A stretch of 64,000 nucleotides of DNA from Streptomyces sp. Tu6071 (GCF_000213055.1 NZ_CM001165.1:6689445-6753444); one strand, 5' to 3'; shown: positions 36,151-45,902, numbered from the stretch's first letter. Numbers and translations are program-made. The notes: generated by a model not told the origin, from the sequence alone.

Positions 36151-37260
36151 GTGTACGCACTCCTCTTCCGCCTCCTCTTCCGGCGCATGGACCCCGAACG
36201 CGCCCACCACCTCGCCTTCCGCTGGATCCGCCTCGCCGCCCGCGTCCCGGTCCTGCGCACCTTCGCCGCCGCTGTGCTCGACCCGCACCCGCGGAACCTG
36301 CGCACCGAGGCCCTCGGCCTGCGCCTGCACAGCCCCTTCGGCCTCGCCGCGGGCTTCGACAAGAACGCCGTCGGCATCGACGGCATGGCGATGCTCGGCT
36401 TCGACCACGTCGAGATCGGCACCGTCACCGCCGAGCCGCAGCCCGGCAACCCGAAAAAGCGGCTCTTCCGCCTCGTCGCCGACCGCGCCGTCATCAACCG
36501 CATGGGCTTCAACAACGAGGGCTCCGCCGCCGTCGCCGCGCGGCTCGCGGCGCGCCGCCCCGTCCTGCGCACGACGGTCGGCGTCAACATCGGCAAGACG
36601 AAGGTCGTCCCCGAGGCGGAGGCCGTCGCCGACTACGTCGCGTCCACGCGCCGCCTCGCCGCCCACGCGGACTACCTCGTCGTCAACGTCTCCTCGCCCA
36701 ACACCCCGGGCCTGCGCGACCTCCAGGCCACCGAGGCGCTGCGCCCCCTGCTCGGCGCGGTACGCGCCGAGGCCGACCGCGCGGTCCCGGACCGCCGCGT
36801 GCCGCTCCTCGTCAAGATCGCCCCCGACCTCGCGGACGAGGACGTCGACGCCGTCGCCGACCTCGCCGTCGAACTCGGCCTCGACGGCATCATCGCGACC
36901 AACACCACGATCGCCCGCGAGGGCCTCGGCCTGCGCTCCGCGCCCGCCCTCGTCCAGGAGACCGGCGGCCTGTCGGGCGCGCCGGTCAAGGCCCGCTCCC
37001 TCGACGTCCTGCGACGCCTGTACGCGCGCGTCGGCGACCGCCTCGTGCTGGTCGGCGTGGGCGGCGTCGACACCGCCGACGACGCCTGGGAACGCGTCCT
37101 CGCCGGGGCGACCCTCGTCCAGGGCTACACCGCGTTCCTCTACCGGGGCCCCTTCTGGGCCCGGGGCATCAAGAAGGGCCTCGCGGCGCGCCTCGCCGCG
37201 AGCCCGTACGCCACGCTCGCCGAAGCGGTGGGCGCCGACACCCGGAAGGCCCGCGCATGA
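36151..37260 (+). CDS. pyrD: Dihydroorotate dehydrogenase (quinone), class 2
   Basis: Oxidises dihydroorotate to orotate with quinone at the membrane. The 369 residues start with an amphipathic helix ([22 protein letters not shown]) that docks to the membrane. FMN-barrel motifs follow: [54 protein letters not shown] with the class 2 serine base, KIAPDLAD, and a [19 protein letters not shown] phosphate site. The GTG at 36151 gives the family N-terminus. pyrF overlaps the stop (ATGA). Confidence 0.94.
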   Translation: MYALLFRLLFRRMDPERAHHLAFRWIRLAARVPVLRTFAAAVLDPHPRNLRTEALGLRLHSPFGLAAGFDKNAVGIDGMAMLGFDHVEIGTVTAEPQPGNPKKRLFRLVADRAVINRMGFNNEGSAAVAARLAARRPVLRTTVGVNIGKTKVVPEAEAVADYVASTRRLAAHADYLVVNVSSPNTPGLRDLQATEALRPLLGAVRAEADRAVPDRRVPLLVKIAPDLADEDVDAVADLAVELGLDGIIATNTTIAREGLGLRSAPALVQETGGLSGAPVKARSLDVLRRLYARVGDRLVLVGVGGVDTADDAWERVLAGATLVQGYTAFLYRGPFWARGIKKGLAARLAASPYATLAEAVGADTRKARA

Positions 37261-38093
37261 CCACCCCCGAGCCCTTCGGCACGCGCCTGCGCCACGCCAT
37301 GGACACCCGCGGCGCCCTGTGCGCGGGCATCGACCCGCACGCGGCCCTCCTGCGCGAGTGGGGCCTGAACGACGACCTCGCGGGCCTGGAGCGCTTCACC
37401 CACACCGTCGTCGAGGCCCTCGCCGACCGCGTCGCCGTCCTCAAGCCGCAGTCCGCGTTCTTCGAGCGCTTCGGCTCGCGCGGCCTCGCCGTCCTCGAAC
37501 GCGCCGTCGCCGACGCGCGCGCCGCCGGGGCGCTCGTCCTGCTCGACGCCAAGCGCGGCGACATCGGCTCGACGATGGCCGCCTACGCCGCGACCTACCT
37601 CGACCCGGCCTCGCCGCTCTTCTCGGACGCCGTCACCGTCTCGCCCTACCTCGGCTACGGCTCGCTGCGCCCCGCGCTCGACGCCGCCGCCGCCTCCGGG
37701 GCGGGCGTCTTCGTCCTCGCGCTCACCTCCAACCCGGAGGGCGCCGAGGTGCAGGGCGCGCGCGCCGCGGACGGCCGCAGCCTCGCGCAGGTCATGCTCG
37801 ACCACCTCGCCGCCGAGAACGCCGGGGCGAGCCCGCTCGGCTCGTACGGCGCGGTCGTCGGCGCGACGCTGGGGCACACGGAGGCGGACCTCGCGATCAA
37901 CGGGCCGCTCCTCGCCCCCGGCATCGGGGCGCAGGGCGCGACCCCCGCCGACCTCCCGGCGCTCTTCGGCGAGCAGGCGCGGAACGTCGTGCCGAGCGTG
38001 AGCCGCGGCATCCTGCGCGCGGGGCCCTCTCCGGCCGGTCTGCGCGAGGCGGCGGAACGGCTGACCGACGAGATCCGGACAGCCCTCGCCTGA
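37257..38093 (+). CDS. pyrF: Orotidine-5'-phosphate decarboxylase
   Basis: Last step to UMP. The 278-residue protein is the longer actinobacterial/mycobacterial type, with [24 protein letters not shown], the catalytic [17 protein letters not shown] and the [12 protein letters not shown] region. It starts at ATG 37257 inside the pyrD stop (ATGA). Confidence 0.94.
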   Translation: MTTPEPFGTRLRHAMDTRGALCAGIDPHAALLREWGLNDDLAGLERFTHTVVEALADRVAVLKPQSAFFERFGSRGLAVLERAVADARAAGALVLLDAKRGDIGSTMAAYAATYLDPASPLFSDAVTVSPYLGYGSLRPALDAAAASGAGVFVLALTSNPEGAEVQGARAADGRSLAQVMLDHLAAENAGASPLGSYGAVVGATLGHTEADLAINGPLLAPGIGAQGATPADLPALFGEQARNVVPSVSRGILRAGPSPAGLREAAERLTDEIRTALA

Positions 38094-38531
38094 GGGCGGG
38101 GCGCGGGGGCGCGGGGGCGGGGCCGGGGCGCGAGCGGGTCCCGTCCCCGCGCCGCTCCCGGCGCTCCCGGCGCGAGGGCGCGGGGAGCGGGGAAGGAGGG
38201 GCGCGGGGCGCGCCATCCACCCTCCGGGCCCTGCGACTTCGGTGCCGGGGGCCCTCATTTCCCGCTTCCGAGGCTCCGCACTTCGGTGTCCGCGCCAGGA
38301 AATCTTGGCGTCACACCCCGAAAAGTGGCATGTTTTGCCCTAAATATCCCCGCCAACCTCAGCTGACCTGGACTTTTCCGCTGTTCTCGCTGACTCGGGC
38401 CCTCTGTGCCGCTAGTCTCCGTCGAGAGCGGACGAGCGCCGATTCCGGTTCGCCCGCTCACCCGGTGGAGAGACCGCCCGCGGTCGCACCGGTCCGTATC
38501 CGACAAGTTCGACATCCGAGGTGACGTAGGC
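38094..38531 (+). other. Intergenic region pyrF-sIHF with AT-rich patch
   Basis: 438 bases without a gene. It begins with a GC-rich stretch containing a 10-bp inverted repeat (38144-38153 / 38177-38186), a likely pyrF terminator. At 38290-38350 the composition changes to AT-rich for this genome (GGAAATC, GAAAAG, TAAATATCC), with small inverted repeats CGCCAGGA/TCTTGGCG and GGCA/TGCC. A promoter follows at 38390-38418. Confidence 0.6.
38390..38418 (+). promoter_or_regulatory. Promoter of sihF
   Basis: CTGACT at 38390-38395 and TAGTCT at 38413-38418 separated by exactly 17 bases, a good vegetative-type promoter, with about 107 bases of leader before the sIHF GTG. Confidence 0.6.
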
Positions 38532-38855
38532 GTGGCTCTTCCGCCCCTTACCCCTGAACAGCGCGCAGCCGCGCTCGAAAAGGCCGCCGCGGCTCGCCGG
38601 GAGCGGGCCGAGGTCAAGAACCGGCTCAAGCACTCCGGTGCCTCCCTCCACGAGGTCATCAAGCAGGGCCAGGAGAACGACGTCATCGGCAAGATGAAGG
38701 TCTCCGCCCTCCTCGAGTCGCTTCCCGGCGTCGGCAAGGTCCGCGCCAACCAGATCATGGAGCGTCTCGGCATCTCCAAGAGCCGTCGCGTGCGGGGTCT
38801 CGGCTCCAACCAGATCGCTTCCCTGGAGCGCGAGTTCGGCAGCACCGCGGCCTGA
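38532..38855 (+). CDS. sihF: Streptomyces integration host factor sIHF
   Basis: Actinobacterial nucleoid-associated protein that bends DNA, affects supercoiling and is needed for normal sporulation and antibiotic production. The 107-residue protein has a long N-terminal helix ([20 protein letters not shown]) and the helix-two-turn-helix DNA-binding core with [20 protein letters not shown] and [18 protein letters not shown]. The GTG at 38532 gives the known N-terminus ALPPLTPEQ; 42 upstream in-frame codons are excluded. The ribosome site is weak (GTAGG). It is followed by a hairpin, then gmk. Confidence 0.96.
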   Translation: MALPPLTPEQRAAALEKAAAARRERAEVKNRLKHSGASLHEVIKQGQENDVIGKMKVSALLESLPGVGKVRANQIMERLGISKSRRVRGLGSNQIASLEREFGSTAA

Positions 38856-38865
38856 GCGCGCCGGT

Positions 38866-38891
38866 GTGCCGGGGGCCCCGGTCCCCGGCAC
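38866..38891 (+). terminator. Hairpin between sIHF and gmk genes
   Basis: 12-base arms GTGCCGGGGGCC / GGTCCCCGGCAC with one mismatch and a 2-base loop, 10 bases after the sIHF stop; a probable partial or full terminator. Confidence 0.55.
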
Positions 38892-38940
38892 TCCGGCACC
38901 TCCGTCCCCGGCAGCCTGCCGGGGCTGGAATAATCGCTTC

Positions 38941-39537
38941 ATGGCTGCTTCAACCCCGGGGACGTCCCCCGCAGTACCCCCGGACGCTCGTCCACGGCTG
39001 ACCGTGCTCTCAGGGCCCTCCGGGGTCGGCAAGAGCACGGTCGTCGCGCACCTGCGCAAGGAACACCCCGAGATCTGGCTCTCCGTCTCGGCCACGACCC
39101 GCAGGCCCCGCCCCGGGGAGCAGCACGGGGTGCAGTACTTCTTCGTCTCGGACGAGGAGTTCGACAAGCTCGTCGCCAACGGTGAGCTGCTCGAATGGGC
39201 CGAGTTCGCGGGCAACCGCTACGGCACCCCGCGCGCCGCCGTCACCGAGCGACTGGAGCGCGGCGAACCGGTCCTCCTGGAGATCGACCTCCAGGGCGCC
39301 CGCCTCGTGCGCGCCTCCATGCCCGAGGCGCGGCTCGTCTTCCTCGCCCCGCCGAGCTGGGAGGAACTGGTCCGCCGCCTCACCGGGCGCGGCACCGAGG
39401 AGCCCGAGGTCATCGAGCGCCGCCTGGCCGCCGCCCGGGTCGAACTCGCGGCGGAATCCGAGTTCGACGTCACCCTTGTCAACACGGCGGTCGAGGACGT
39501 CTCCCGCGAGCTGCTAGCCTTGACATCCGTCTCATGA
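38941..39537 (+). CDS. gmk: Guanylate kinase
   Basis: Phosphorylates GMP to GDP. The 198-residue protein has Walker [11 protein letters not shown], the GMP-binding region [13 protein letters not shown] and YGTPRAAV, and [13 protein letters not shown]. The ATG at 38941 follows a short AT-rich GGAATAATCGCTTC without a strong ribosome site. rpoZ follows with 29 bases between. Confidence 0.94.
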   Translation: MAASTPGTSPAVPPDARPRLTVLSGPSGVGKSTVVAHLRKEHPEIWLSVSATTRRPRPGEQHGVQYFFVSDEEFDKLVANGELLEWAEFAGNRYGTPRAAVTERLERGEPVLLEIDLQGARLVRASMPEARLVFLAPPSWEELVRRLTGRGTEEPEVIERRLAAARVELAAESEFDVTLVNTAVEDVSRELLALTSVS

Positions 39538-39566
39538 TTTCTTTTTCCCCCGTCGGAAGGCAGAGC

Positions 39567-39839
39567 GTGTCCTCTTCCATCACCACGCCCGAGGGCATCA
39601 TCAACCCGCCGATCGACGAGCTGCTCGAAGCCACGGACTCGAAGTACAGCCTCGTGATCTACGCGGCCAAGCGTGCTCGCCAGATCAACGCGTACTACTC
39701 CCAGCTCGGCGAGGGCCTGCTGGAGTACGTCGGCCCCCTCGTGGACACCCACGTCCACGAGAAGCCGCTCTCGATCGCTCTCCGCGAGATCAACGCGGGC
39801 CTGCTCACCTCCGAGGCCACGGAGAACCCGGTCCAGTGA
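39567..39839 (+). CDS. rpoZ: RNA polymerase omega subunit
   Basis: Stabilises beta-prime assembly and forms part of the ppGpp site of RNA polymerase in some bacteria. The 90-residue protein contains the omega core [20 protein letters not shown] and [19 protein letters not shown] 39567 has GGAAGG at 39555-39560 and gives the usual 90-residue length; the open frame further upstream overlaps gmk. Two strong hairpins follow. Confidence 0.95.
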   Translation: MSSSITTPEGIINPPIDELLEATDSKYSLVIYAAKRARQINAYYSQLGEGLLEYVGPLVDTHVHEKPLSIALREINAGLLTSEATENPVQ

Positions 39840-39845
39840 GCCCCC

Positions 39846-39910
39846 GGCCGTCCGGCGCGACCGGACGGCCTCCACCACGGGCCCGGCAGCACCGCTGCCG
39901 GGCCCGTGGT
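39846..39910 (+). terminator. Double-hairpin terminator after rpoZ
   Basis: Two consecutive perfect stem-loops: a 10-bp stem with a 5-base loop (39846-39870) and a 17-bp stem with a 3-base loop (39874-39910). Confidence 0.9.
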
Positions 39911-40009
39911 GTGTGATGGGTCAGAGTGATCACGCGGCGCGCACACCACGGGCGCCGCGATCAGGTGGTGCGCTCCTGGACGCGTACCCGACCGAGCCGG
40001 GAGTGAGCG

Positions 40010-41212
40010 GTGACGAAGCCGAGGGTAGTGCTGGGCGTGAGCGGCGGGATCGCCGCGTACAAAGCCTGTGAGCTGCTGCGGCGGCTCACCGAGAGCGGCC
40101 ACGAGGTACGGGTCGTGCCGACCGAGGCGGCCCTCCACTTCGTCGGCGCCGCCACCTGGGCCGCCCTGTCCGGGCAGCCGGTGAGCACCGAGGTGTGGGA
40201 GAGCGTCCACGAGGTCCCGCACGTCCGCCTCGGCCAGGAGGCCGACCTCGTGGTCGTCGCGCCCGCCACGACCGACCTCCTCGCCAAGGCCGCGCACGGC
40301 CTCGCCGACGACCTCCTCACCAACACCCTCCTCACCGCCCGCTGCCCCGTCGTCCTCGCCCCGGCGATGCACACCGAGATGTGGGAGCACCCCGCGACGC
40401 GGGAGAACGTGGCGACCCTGCGCCGCCGCGGCGTCCACGTCATCGAGCCCGCCTCCGGCCGCCTCACCGGCACCGACACCGGCAAGGGCCGCTTCCCCGA
40501 CCCGGCCGAGATCTTCGCGTACTGCCGCCAGGTGCTCGCCCGCCCCGACGCGCCCCAGGACCTCGCCGGACGGAACGTCCTCATCAGCGCGGGCGGCACC
40601 CGCGAGGCCCTCGACCCGGTCCGCTTCCTCGGCAACCGCTCCTCGGGCAAGCAGGGGTACGCGCTCGCGCGGACCGCCGCCGCGCGGGGCGCCCGCGTCA
40701 CGCTCGTCGCCGCGAACACCGCGCTCGCCGCCCCGGCCGGCGTCGACGTCGTCCCCGTGTCGAGCACCGCGGAGCTGCGCGAGGCGCTGCTCGCCGCCGC
40801 CCCCGAGGCGGACGCCGTCGTGATGGCCGCCGCCGTCGCCGACTTCCGCCCCGCCACGTACGCCACCGGGAAGATCAAGAAGAAGGACGACGCCGAGCCC
40901 GAGCCGCTCGCCCTCGTCCGCAACCCCGACATCCTCGCCGAGCTGTCCGCCCACCGCGCCCGCGCGGGCCAGCTCGTCGTCGGCTTCGCCGCCGAGACCG
41001 ACGACGTCCTCGCGCACGGTCGCGCCAAGCTCGCCCGCAAGGGCTGCGACCTCCTCGTCGTCAACGAGGTCGGCGAGACGAAGACCTTCGGCGCCGAGTC
41101 CAGCGAGGCCGTCGTCCTCGGCGCCGACGGCAGCGAGACCCCGGTGCCCTACGGCCCGAAGGAGGGCCTCGCGCACACCGTGTGGGACCTCGTCGCCGCA
41201 CGACTGGGGTGA
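40010..41212 (+). CDS. coaBC: Bifunctional phosphopantothenoylcysteine decarboxylase/synthetase
   Basis: Two steps of coenzyme A synthesis. The 400-residue protein has an N-terminal flavin-binding CoaC domain (VVLGVSGGIAAYKACELLRRL, then PAMHTEMWEHPAT) and, from about 185, a CoaB domain (NVLISAGGTREALDPVRFLGN, SSGKQGYALA, AAAVADF and the lysine-rich GKIKKKD). The GTG at 40010 follows GGGAGTGAGCG. It stands between strong terminators and metK. Confidence 0.95.
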   Translation: MTKPRVVLGVSGGIAAYKACELLRRLTESGHEVRVVPTEAALHFVGAATWAALSGQPVSTEVWESVHEVPHVRLGQEADLVVVAPATTDLLAKAAHGLADDLLTNTLLTARCPVVLAPAMHTEMWEHPATRENVATLRRRGVHVIEPASGRLTGTDTGKGRFPDPAEIFAYCRQVLARPDAPQDLAGRNVLISAGGTREALDPVRFLGNRSSGKQGYALARTAAARGARVTLVAANTALAAPAGVDVVPVSSTAELREALLAAAPEADAVVMAAAVADFRPATYATGKIKKKDDAEPEPLALVRNPDILAELSAHRARAGQLVVGFAAETDDVLAHGRAKLARKGCDLLVVNEVGETKTFGAESSEAVVLGADGSETPVPYGPKEGLAHTVWDLVAARLG

Positions 41213-41395
41213 CCGGGGCCCGCGCCCCGGGGCCTTGTCGTGTATTGCGGTCGTGCGACAGCCGGCCGCCGAATGCGGCGCGGCCTCTGGCGCCCCGCGT
41301 GGCCAGCAGCCGACAATGCCCCGACAGACGTGGTGCCGCAGATCACAGCGCTCCCGAAAGGCGAGACACCCCGACCGGCGGCACGGCGTGACCGA

Positions 41396-41401
41396 TAAAC
41401 T
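41396..41401 (+). promoter_or_regulatory. -10-like TAAACT before metK
   Basis: TAAACT lies 80 bases before the metK GTG; the -35 region is weak (CCGACC at 19-base spacing). Transcription from here would start at about the base of the leader hairpin. Confidence 0.4.
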
Positions 41402-41407
41402 GGCGGG

Positions 41408-41439
41408 GAACCGTCCCGGGTGCAGCTCCCGGACGGTTC
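41408..41439 (+). other. Stable hairpin in the metK leader
   Basis: GAACCGTCC pairs with GGACGGTTC, extended by GGG/CCC past one bulged base, with a 7-base loop, 42 bases before the metK start. It does not match the SAM-I, SAM-II or SAM-IV riboswitch patterns I know. It could stabilise the mRNA or act in regulation. Confidence 0.45.
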
Positions 41440-41481
41440 ACCCATGATCAGCCAGCAGCCGCTGCAACCCCAGGGAGCGTT

Positions 41482-42705
41482 GTGTCCCGTCGCCTGTTCA
41501 CCTCGGAGTCCGTCACCGAGGGGCACCCCGACAAGATCGCTGACCAGATCAGCGACACCATTCTGGACGCCTTGCTGCGCGAGGACCCCACCTCGCGCGT
41601 CGCCGTCGAGACCCTCATCACCACCGGTCTCGTGCACGTGGCCGGGGAGGTGACCACCAAGGCGTACGCCCCGATCGCCCAGCTCGTGCGCGAGAAGATC
41701 CTGGAGATCGGCTACGACTCCTCGAAGAAGGGCTTCGACGGCGCCTCCTGCGGGGTCTCGGTCTCCATCGGCTCGCAGTCGCCCGACATCGCGCAGGGCG
41801 TCGACACCGCCTACGAGAGCCGGGTCGAGGGTTCCGCCGCGGGCGACGCCGTCGACGAGCTGGACCGGCAGGGCGCCGGGGACCAGGGCCTCATGTTCGG
41901 CTACGCGTGCGACGAGACCCCCGACCTCATGCCGCTCCCGATCCACCTCGCGCACCGCCTCTCGCGGCGGCTCTCCGAGGTGCGCAAGAACGGGACCATC
42001 CCCTACCTGCGCCCCGACGGCAAGACCCAGGTCACGATCGAGTACGACGGCGACAAGGCCGTCCGCCTCGACACCGTGGTCCTCTCCTCGCAGCACGCCT
42101 CCGACATCGACCTCGACCAGCTCCTCACCCCGGACATCCGCGAGTTCGTCGTGGAGCCCGAGCTGAAGGCGCTCCTCGACGACGGCATCAAGCTGGAGAC
42201 CGAGGGCTACCGCCTCCTCGTCAACCCGACCGGCCGCTTCGAGATCGGCGGCCCCATGGGCGACGCCGGGCTCACCGGCCGCAAGATCATCATCGACACG
42301 TACGGCGGCATGGCCCGCCACGGCGGTGGCGCCTTCTCCGGCAAGGACCCGTCCAAGGTCGACCGCTCGGCCGCCTACGCGATGCGCTGGGTCGCGAAGA
42401 ACGTCGTCGCCGCCGGTCTCGCCGCGCGCTGCGAGGTTCAGGTCGCCTACGCGATCGGCAAGGCCGAGCCCGTGGGCCTCTTCGTCGAGACCTTCGGCAC
42501 CGCCAAGACCGAGGTCGACAAGATCGAGCACGCCATCGCCGAGGTCTTCGACCTCCGCCCGGCCGCGATCATCCGCGACCTCGACCTGCTGCGCCCGATC
42601 TACTCCAAGACCGCCGCCTACGGCCACTTCGGCCGGCCGGAGCCGGAGTTCACCTGGGAGAAGACGGACCGCGTGGACGCGCTGCGGAAGGCCGCGGGCC
42701 TCTAG
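41482..42705 (+). CDS. metK: S-adenosylmethionine synthetase
   Basis: Makes SAM from methionine and ATP; overexpression of metK is known to stimulate antibiotic production in streptomycetes. The 407-residue protein has [35 protein letters not shown], the P-loop-like [19 protein letters not shown] and the C-terminal YGHFGR. The GTG at 41482 has CAGGGAGC upstream and gives the family start [11 protein letters not shown] terminator follows. Confidence 0.97.
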   Translation: MSRRLFTSESVTEGHPDKIADQISDTILDALLREDPTSRVAVETLITTGLVHVAGEVTTKAYAPIAQLVREKILEIGYDSSKKGFDGASCGVSVSIGSQSPDIAQGVDTAYESRVEGSAAGDAVDELDRQGAGDQGLMFGYACDETPDLMPLPIHLAHRLSRRLSEVRKNGTIPYLRPDGKTQVTIEYDGDKAVRLDTVVLSSQHASDIDLDQLLTPDIREFVVEPELKALLDDGIKLETEGYRLLVNPTGRFEIGGPMGDAGLTGRKIIIDTYGGMARHGGGAFSGKDPSKVDRSAAYAMRWVAKNVVAAGLAARCEVQVAYAIGKAEPVGLFVETFGTAKTEVDKIEHAIAEVFDLRPAAIIRDLDLLRPIYSKTAAYGHFGRPEPEFTWEKTDRVDALRKAAGL

Positions 42706-42726
42706 GCGACGCCGCTTCCGCCGTAC

Positions 42727-42766
42727 GCGGCCCGGGTCCCCCGTCGTGGCGGGGGAGCCGGGCCGC
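42727..42766 (+). terminator. Terminator after metK
   Basis: 17-base arms (42727-42743 and 42750-42766) with one mismatch and a 6-base loop, 21 bases after the metK stop. Confidence 0.75.
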
Positions 42767-42817
42767 TCGGCCGTCCGGGCGATCCGCTTGTCCGAGGGGT
42801 CTGGTACATCTGAAGGC

Positions 42818-44971
42818 GTGAGCAGTGACGATCAGCCGAACGGGGCGGAGCAGCTGGCCCTGATCCGGGAGACCGTGCGCAAGGCACGGCCGCCGCGCGC
42901 CAAGCCGCGCACCTGGCGGGACGCCGCCATGGCGGAGCACCTGCCGGTGGCCCGCGTGCTCGTCAACAAGGGCGTCGTCCACCTCGACCGCACCTTCGAC
43001 TACGCCGTGCCCGCCGAACTCGACGCCGAGGCCCGCCCCGGGGTGCGGGTGCGCGTGCGCTTCGGGGCCGGCAAGGGCCAGGTACGGGGCGGGCGCAGGG
43101 AGGGCGGGGGACTCGTCGACGGGTTCCTCGTCGAGCGCGTCGCCACCTCCGACTACCAGGGCCCGCTCGCCGCGCTCGCCCAGGTCGTCTCGCCCGAGCC
43201 CGTCCTGTCGCCCGCGCTCCTCACGCTCGCCCGCCAGGTCGCCGAGCGCTACGCGGGCAGCCTCGCCGACGTCCTCCAGCTCGCCGTCCCGCCCCGCCAC
43301 GCGAAGGCCGAGGCCGCCGCCTCGCCCGCCCCGCCGCCTCCGCCCCCCGCGCCCGGGCCCGGCGACTGGGAGCGCTACCCGCAGGGCCCCGGCTTCCTCG
43401 CGGCCCTCGCGCGGGGCGAGTCCCCGCGCGCCGTGTGGACCGCGCTGCCCGGACCCCAGTGGGCCGACGAGCTGGCCCGCGCCGTCGCGGCGACCCTCGC
43501 CTCGGGGCGCGGCGCCCTCGTCGTCCTCCCCGACGGCCGCACCACCGCCCGCCTCGACGCGGCCCTCACCCGGCTCGTCGGCCCCGGACAGCACGCCGTG
43601 CTCACCGCCGACGCCGGGCCCGAACAGCGCTACCGCTCCTGGCTCGCCGTCCACCGCGGCGCCGTCCGCGCCGCGATCGGCACCCGCGCCGCGATGTTCG
43701 CCCCCGTCCGCGACCTCGGCCTCGTCGCCCTGTGGGAGGACGGCGACAGCGGCCACAGCGAGGACCACGCGCCCCAGCCGCACGCCCGCGAAGTGCTCGT
43801 CCTGCGGGCGACCCGTGAGGCCGGTGCCGAGGGGCCGCCCGCCCCCGCCTTCCTGCTCGGCTCCGTGGGCTGCACCGTCGAGGCCGCCCAGCTCGTACGC
43901 GGCGGCTGGGCGCACCCGCTCGCCGCGCCGCGCGACACCACCCGCGCCCTCGCCCCGCGCGTGCGCACGATCGGCGACACCGAGGTAGCCCGCGACCCCG
44001 CGGCCCGCGCCGCCCGGTTGCCCTCGCTCGCGTGGGAGACCGCGCGCGAGGGGCTGCGGCACGGCCCGGTGCTCGTCCAGGTGCCGCGGCGCGGGTACGC
44101 GCCCCGCCTCGCCTGCGACCGCTGTCGCGAGCCCGCCCGCTGCCGGAACTGCTCGGGTCCTCTGGAGGCACCCGACGCCGAGCGGCTCACGTGCGGCTGG
44201 TGCGGGCGCACCGAGACCGACTGGCACTGCGAGGCGTGCGGGGGCGCCAGGCTGCGCGCACGCGTCGTCGGCGCCCGCCGCACCGCCGAGGAGCTGGGAC
44301 GCGCCTTCCCGGCGGTCCCGGTGCGCACCTCGGGGCGCGAGCAGGTGCTCGACACCGTGCCCGGCGGTCCCGCCCTCGTCGTCTCGACACCGGGGGCCGA
44401 ACCGGTCGCTGACGGCGGGTACGCGGCGGCGCTGCTCCTCGACGGCTGGGCGCAGCTCGCGCGGCCCGACCTGCGCGCCGAGGAGGAGGCGCTGCGCCGC
44501 TGGCTGGGCGCGGCGGCGCTGGTCCGGGGGCAGGGCGCGGGCGGCACCGTCGTGGTCGTCGCCGAGCCGACGCTGCGGCCCGTGCAGGCCCTCGTGCGCT
44601 GGGACCCCGTGGGGCACGCGCTGCGCGAGCTGGAGGAGCGGGCCGAGCGGCACTTCCCGCCCGTCTCGCGCATGGCCGCCGTCTCCGGGCCGCCCACGGC
44701 GGTCTCCGCGTTCCTCGCCGAGGCCGAACTGCCCCCGGAGGCGGAGATCCTGGGCCCGGTGCCGCTCCCCGTCACCCCGCCGGGCCGCCCGCGCCGTCCG
44801 GGCGGCCCGCCGCCGGGGGAGCAGTGGAACCGGGCTCTCGTCCGGGTCCCGCTCGGCGGCGGCACCCGCCTCGCGCAGGCCCTCAAGGCCGCCCGCGCGG
44901 CCCGTACGGCGCGGCGCGGGGCCGGGGTGGAGCAGGTGCTCGTCCGCATCGACCCGCCCGACATCGGCTGA
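42818..44971 (+). CDS. priA: PriA-like primosomal protein N' lacking helicase motifs
   Basis: PriA restarts stalled replication forks. The 717-residue protein keeps the N-terminal 3'-DNA-binding domain (VARVLVNKGVVHLDRTFDYAVP, VRVRFGAGK), the eight-cysteine zinc module (CDRC, CRNC, CGWC, CEAC) and the C-terminal domain, but the ATPase core is degenerate. Where Walker A GxTGSGKT is expected there is WTALPGPQWADEL, and DEEH is replaced by ALWEDGDSGHSED. It is therefore probably not a helicase, as also seen in other actinobacterial PriA proteins. A Pro/Ala-rich insert (PAPPPPPPAPGPG) lies at about 172-186. The GTG at 42818 follows GAAGGC. Confidence 0.9.
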   Translation: MSSDDQPNGAEQLALIRETVRKARPPRAKPRTWRDAAMAEHLPVARVLVNKGVVHLDRTFDYAVPAELDAEARPGVRVRVRFGAGKGQVRGGRREGGGLVDGFLVERVATSDYQGPLAALAQVVSPEPVLSPALLTLARQVAERYAGSLADVLQLAVPPRHAKAEAAASPAPPPPPPAPGPGDWERYPQGPGFLAALARGESPRAVWTALPGPQWADELARAVAATLASGRGALVVLPDGRTTARLDAALTRLVGPGQHAVLTADAGPEQRYRSWLAVHRGAVRAAIGTRAAMFAPVRDLGLVALWEDGDSGHSEDHAPQPHAREVLVLRATREAGAEGPPAPAFLLGSVGCTVEAAQLVRGGWAHPLAAPRDTTRALAPRVRTIGDTEVARDPAARAARLPSLAWETAREGLRHGPVLVQVPRRGYAPRLACDRCREPARCRNCSGPLEAPDAERLTCGWCGRTETDWHCEACGGARLRARVVGARRTAEELGRAFPAVPVRTSGREQVLDTVPGGPALVVSTPGAEPVADGGYAAALLLDGWAQLARPDLRAEEEALRRWLGAAALVRGQGAGGTVVVVAEPTLRPVQALVRWDPVGHALRELEERAERHFPPVSRMAAVSGPPTAVSAFLAEAELPPEAEILGPVPLPVTPPGRPRRPGGPPPGEQWNRALVRVPLGGGTRLAQALKAARAARTARRGAGVEQVLVRIDPPDIG

Positions 44972-45006
44972 GCCCCTTCCCCCGGGTCCGGGGAGGGAAG
45001 GGGCTC
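44970..45006. terminator. Bidirectional terminator between priA and the HTH gene
   Basis: 12-bp perfect stem GAGCCCCTTCCC / GGGAAGGGGCTC with an inner GC-rich loop, overlapping the priA stop and lying before the end of the convergent HTH gene. Confidence 0.8.
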
Positions 45007-45029
45007 AGGGGACGGGGCGGGGGAGGGGT

Positions 45030-45557
45030 CTATGCCTGGCGCGGGCCGGGGAGCGCCTTCTGGCGCGGCTCCTCGCGCACGTCCTGGCGCGACGCCGTCG
45101 GCTGCGTCGGCATGGCACGGGCGGCGGGAACGGTGGGGGTCGCCGTACGCTCCGGCACGGCGGCGGGTCCCCGCTCGGGGTGCTCCTCGGCCGGGGCGGG
45201 CGCCGGGGTGGCCCGGCGGGTGCCGTACCTGCGGTGCACGGCCTGCTTCGTCACCCCGAGCGCCGAGCCCACGGCATCCCAGGAGAAGCCGAGCGAGCGG
45301 TCGAAGTCGACGGCGGCGGTCACGAGGCTCTCGACGCTGTCCCGCAGCTCCTGGGCGAGCCGCACGGTCGGGGCGGGAGCGCGCCCGTAGACCACGAAAC
45401 CGGTGGAGGGTCCCGTGCGGCGCGGACGGTAGACGTTGCCGAGCTGGGCGGTGAGCGTGCGGAGCGCGTCCACCTGCCTGCGGACCCGCTCGATGTCCCG
45501 TACCAACAGGTGCAGGCTGGCCCGTGCCTGGGCGTCGTGGGTGGCGTGGTCGGCCAT
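45030..45557 (-). CDS. Small HTH protein of unknown function
   Basis: 175 residues. An N-terminal helical region ([29 protein letters not shown]) is followed by a loop with [18 protein letters not shown], a helix, and a predicted helix-turn-helix ([21 protein letters not shown]) that resembles sigma-factor region 4-like or MerR-like helices. The last 60 residues are Pro/Ala/Arg-rich and disordered. It is probably a DNA-binding protein; the target is unknown. ATG 45557 has GAGAGG seven bases upstream; the open frame upstream is not conserved-looking. Confidence 0.72.
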   Translation of the reverse strand: MADHATHDAQARASLHLLVRDIERVRRQVDALRTLTAQLGNVYRPRRTGPSTGFVVYGRAPAPTVRLAQELRDSVESLVTAAVDFDRSLGFSWDAVGSALGVTKQAVHRRYGTRRATPAPAPAEEHPERGPAAVPERTATPTVPAARAMPTQPTASRQDVREEPRQKALPGPRQA

Positions 45558-45902
45558 GTGCAAGCCTCTCGAACCGGCGTTGACGGGCCCGCGGGCCCGC
45601 ATCGGACTGTGAGGGAAGGACTGCTGAGACTGAGGGGACGCCGTCCTGGGCGGGTCGTTGCGTCCGCCCACGGTCAACGCTGCTTTGACAACGCGCCGCG
45701 CCGGAAGGGGTCACGGGGGAGGGCGCGGGACGTCGCCGCGCGCGCTCCCCGCTAACCACGAGTGCGCGGGGAATTGGGGACGTTTCGTCAGGATGTGCGG
45801 GGTTTACGGCTCGTACGGGGCGAGCGCCCGCGAGCGAGGGCCGGGCCGGTGCCTAGGATGGGGGCTCTTGTCGGGCCGGGGTGTGAGGGAAGTTCAGGAT
45901 TC
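45558..45902. other. Divergent intergenic region HTH gene-fmt
   Basis: 345 bases. It contains an inverted repeat GTCAA-N7-TTGAC (45673-45677 / 45685-45689), an operator-like palindrome about 116 bases upstream of the HTH gene, which includes a perfect TTGACA. A -10-like TAGGAT stands at 45854-45859, 43 bases before the fmt ATG. No gene is seen. Confidence 0.5.

Noticed and set aside
38406..38531. Longer sIHF starting at 38406
   Set aside because: Would begin inside the promoter -35/-10 region; the known protein starts ALPPLTPEQ at 38532.
41213..41481. SAM riboswitch in the metK leader
   Set aside because: The leader lacks the core sequences I know for SAM-I, SAM-II and SAM-IV; only a simple hairpin is visible.
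43435..43818. Small plus-strand Arg-rich frame inside priA
   Set aside because: Out-of-frame reading of priA with typical RRP/PRR shadow composition.
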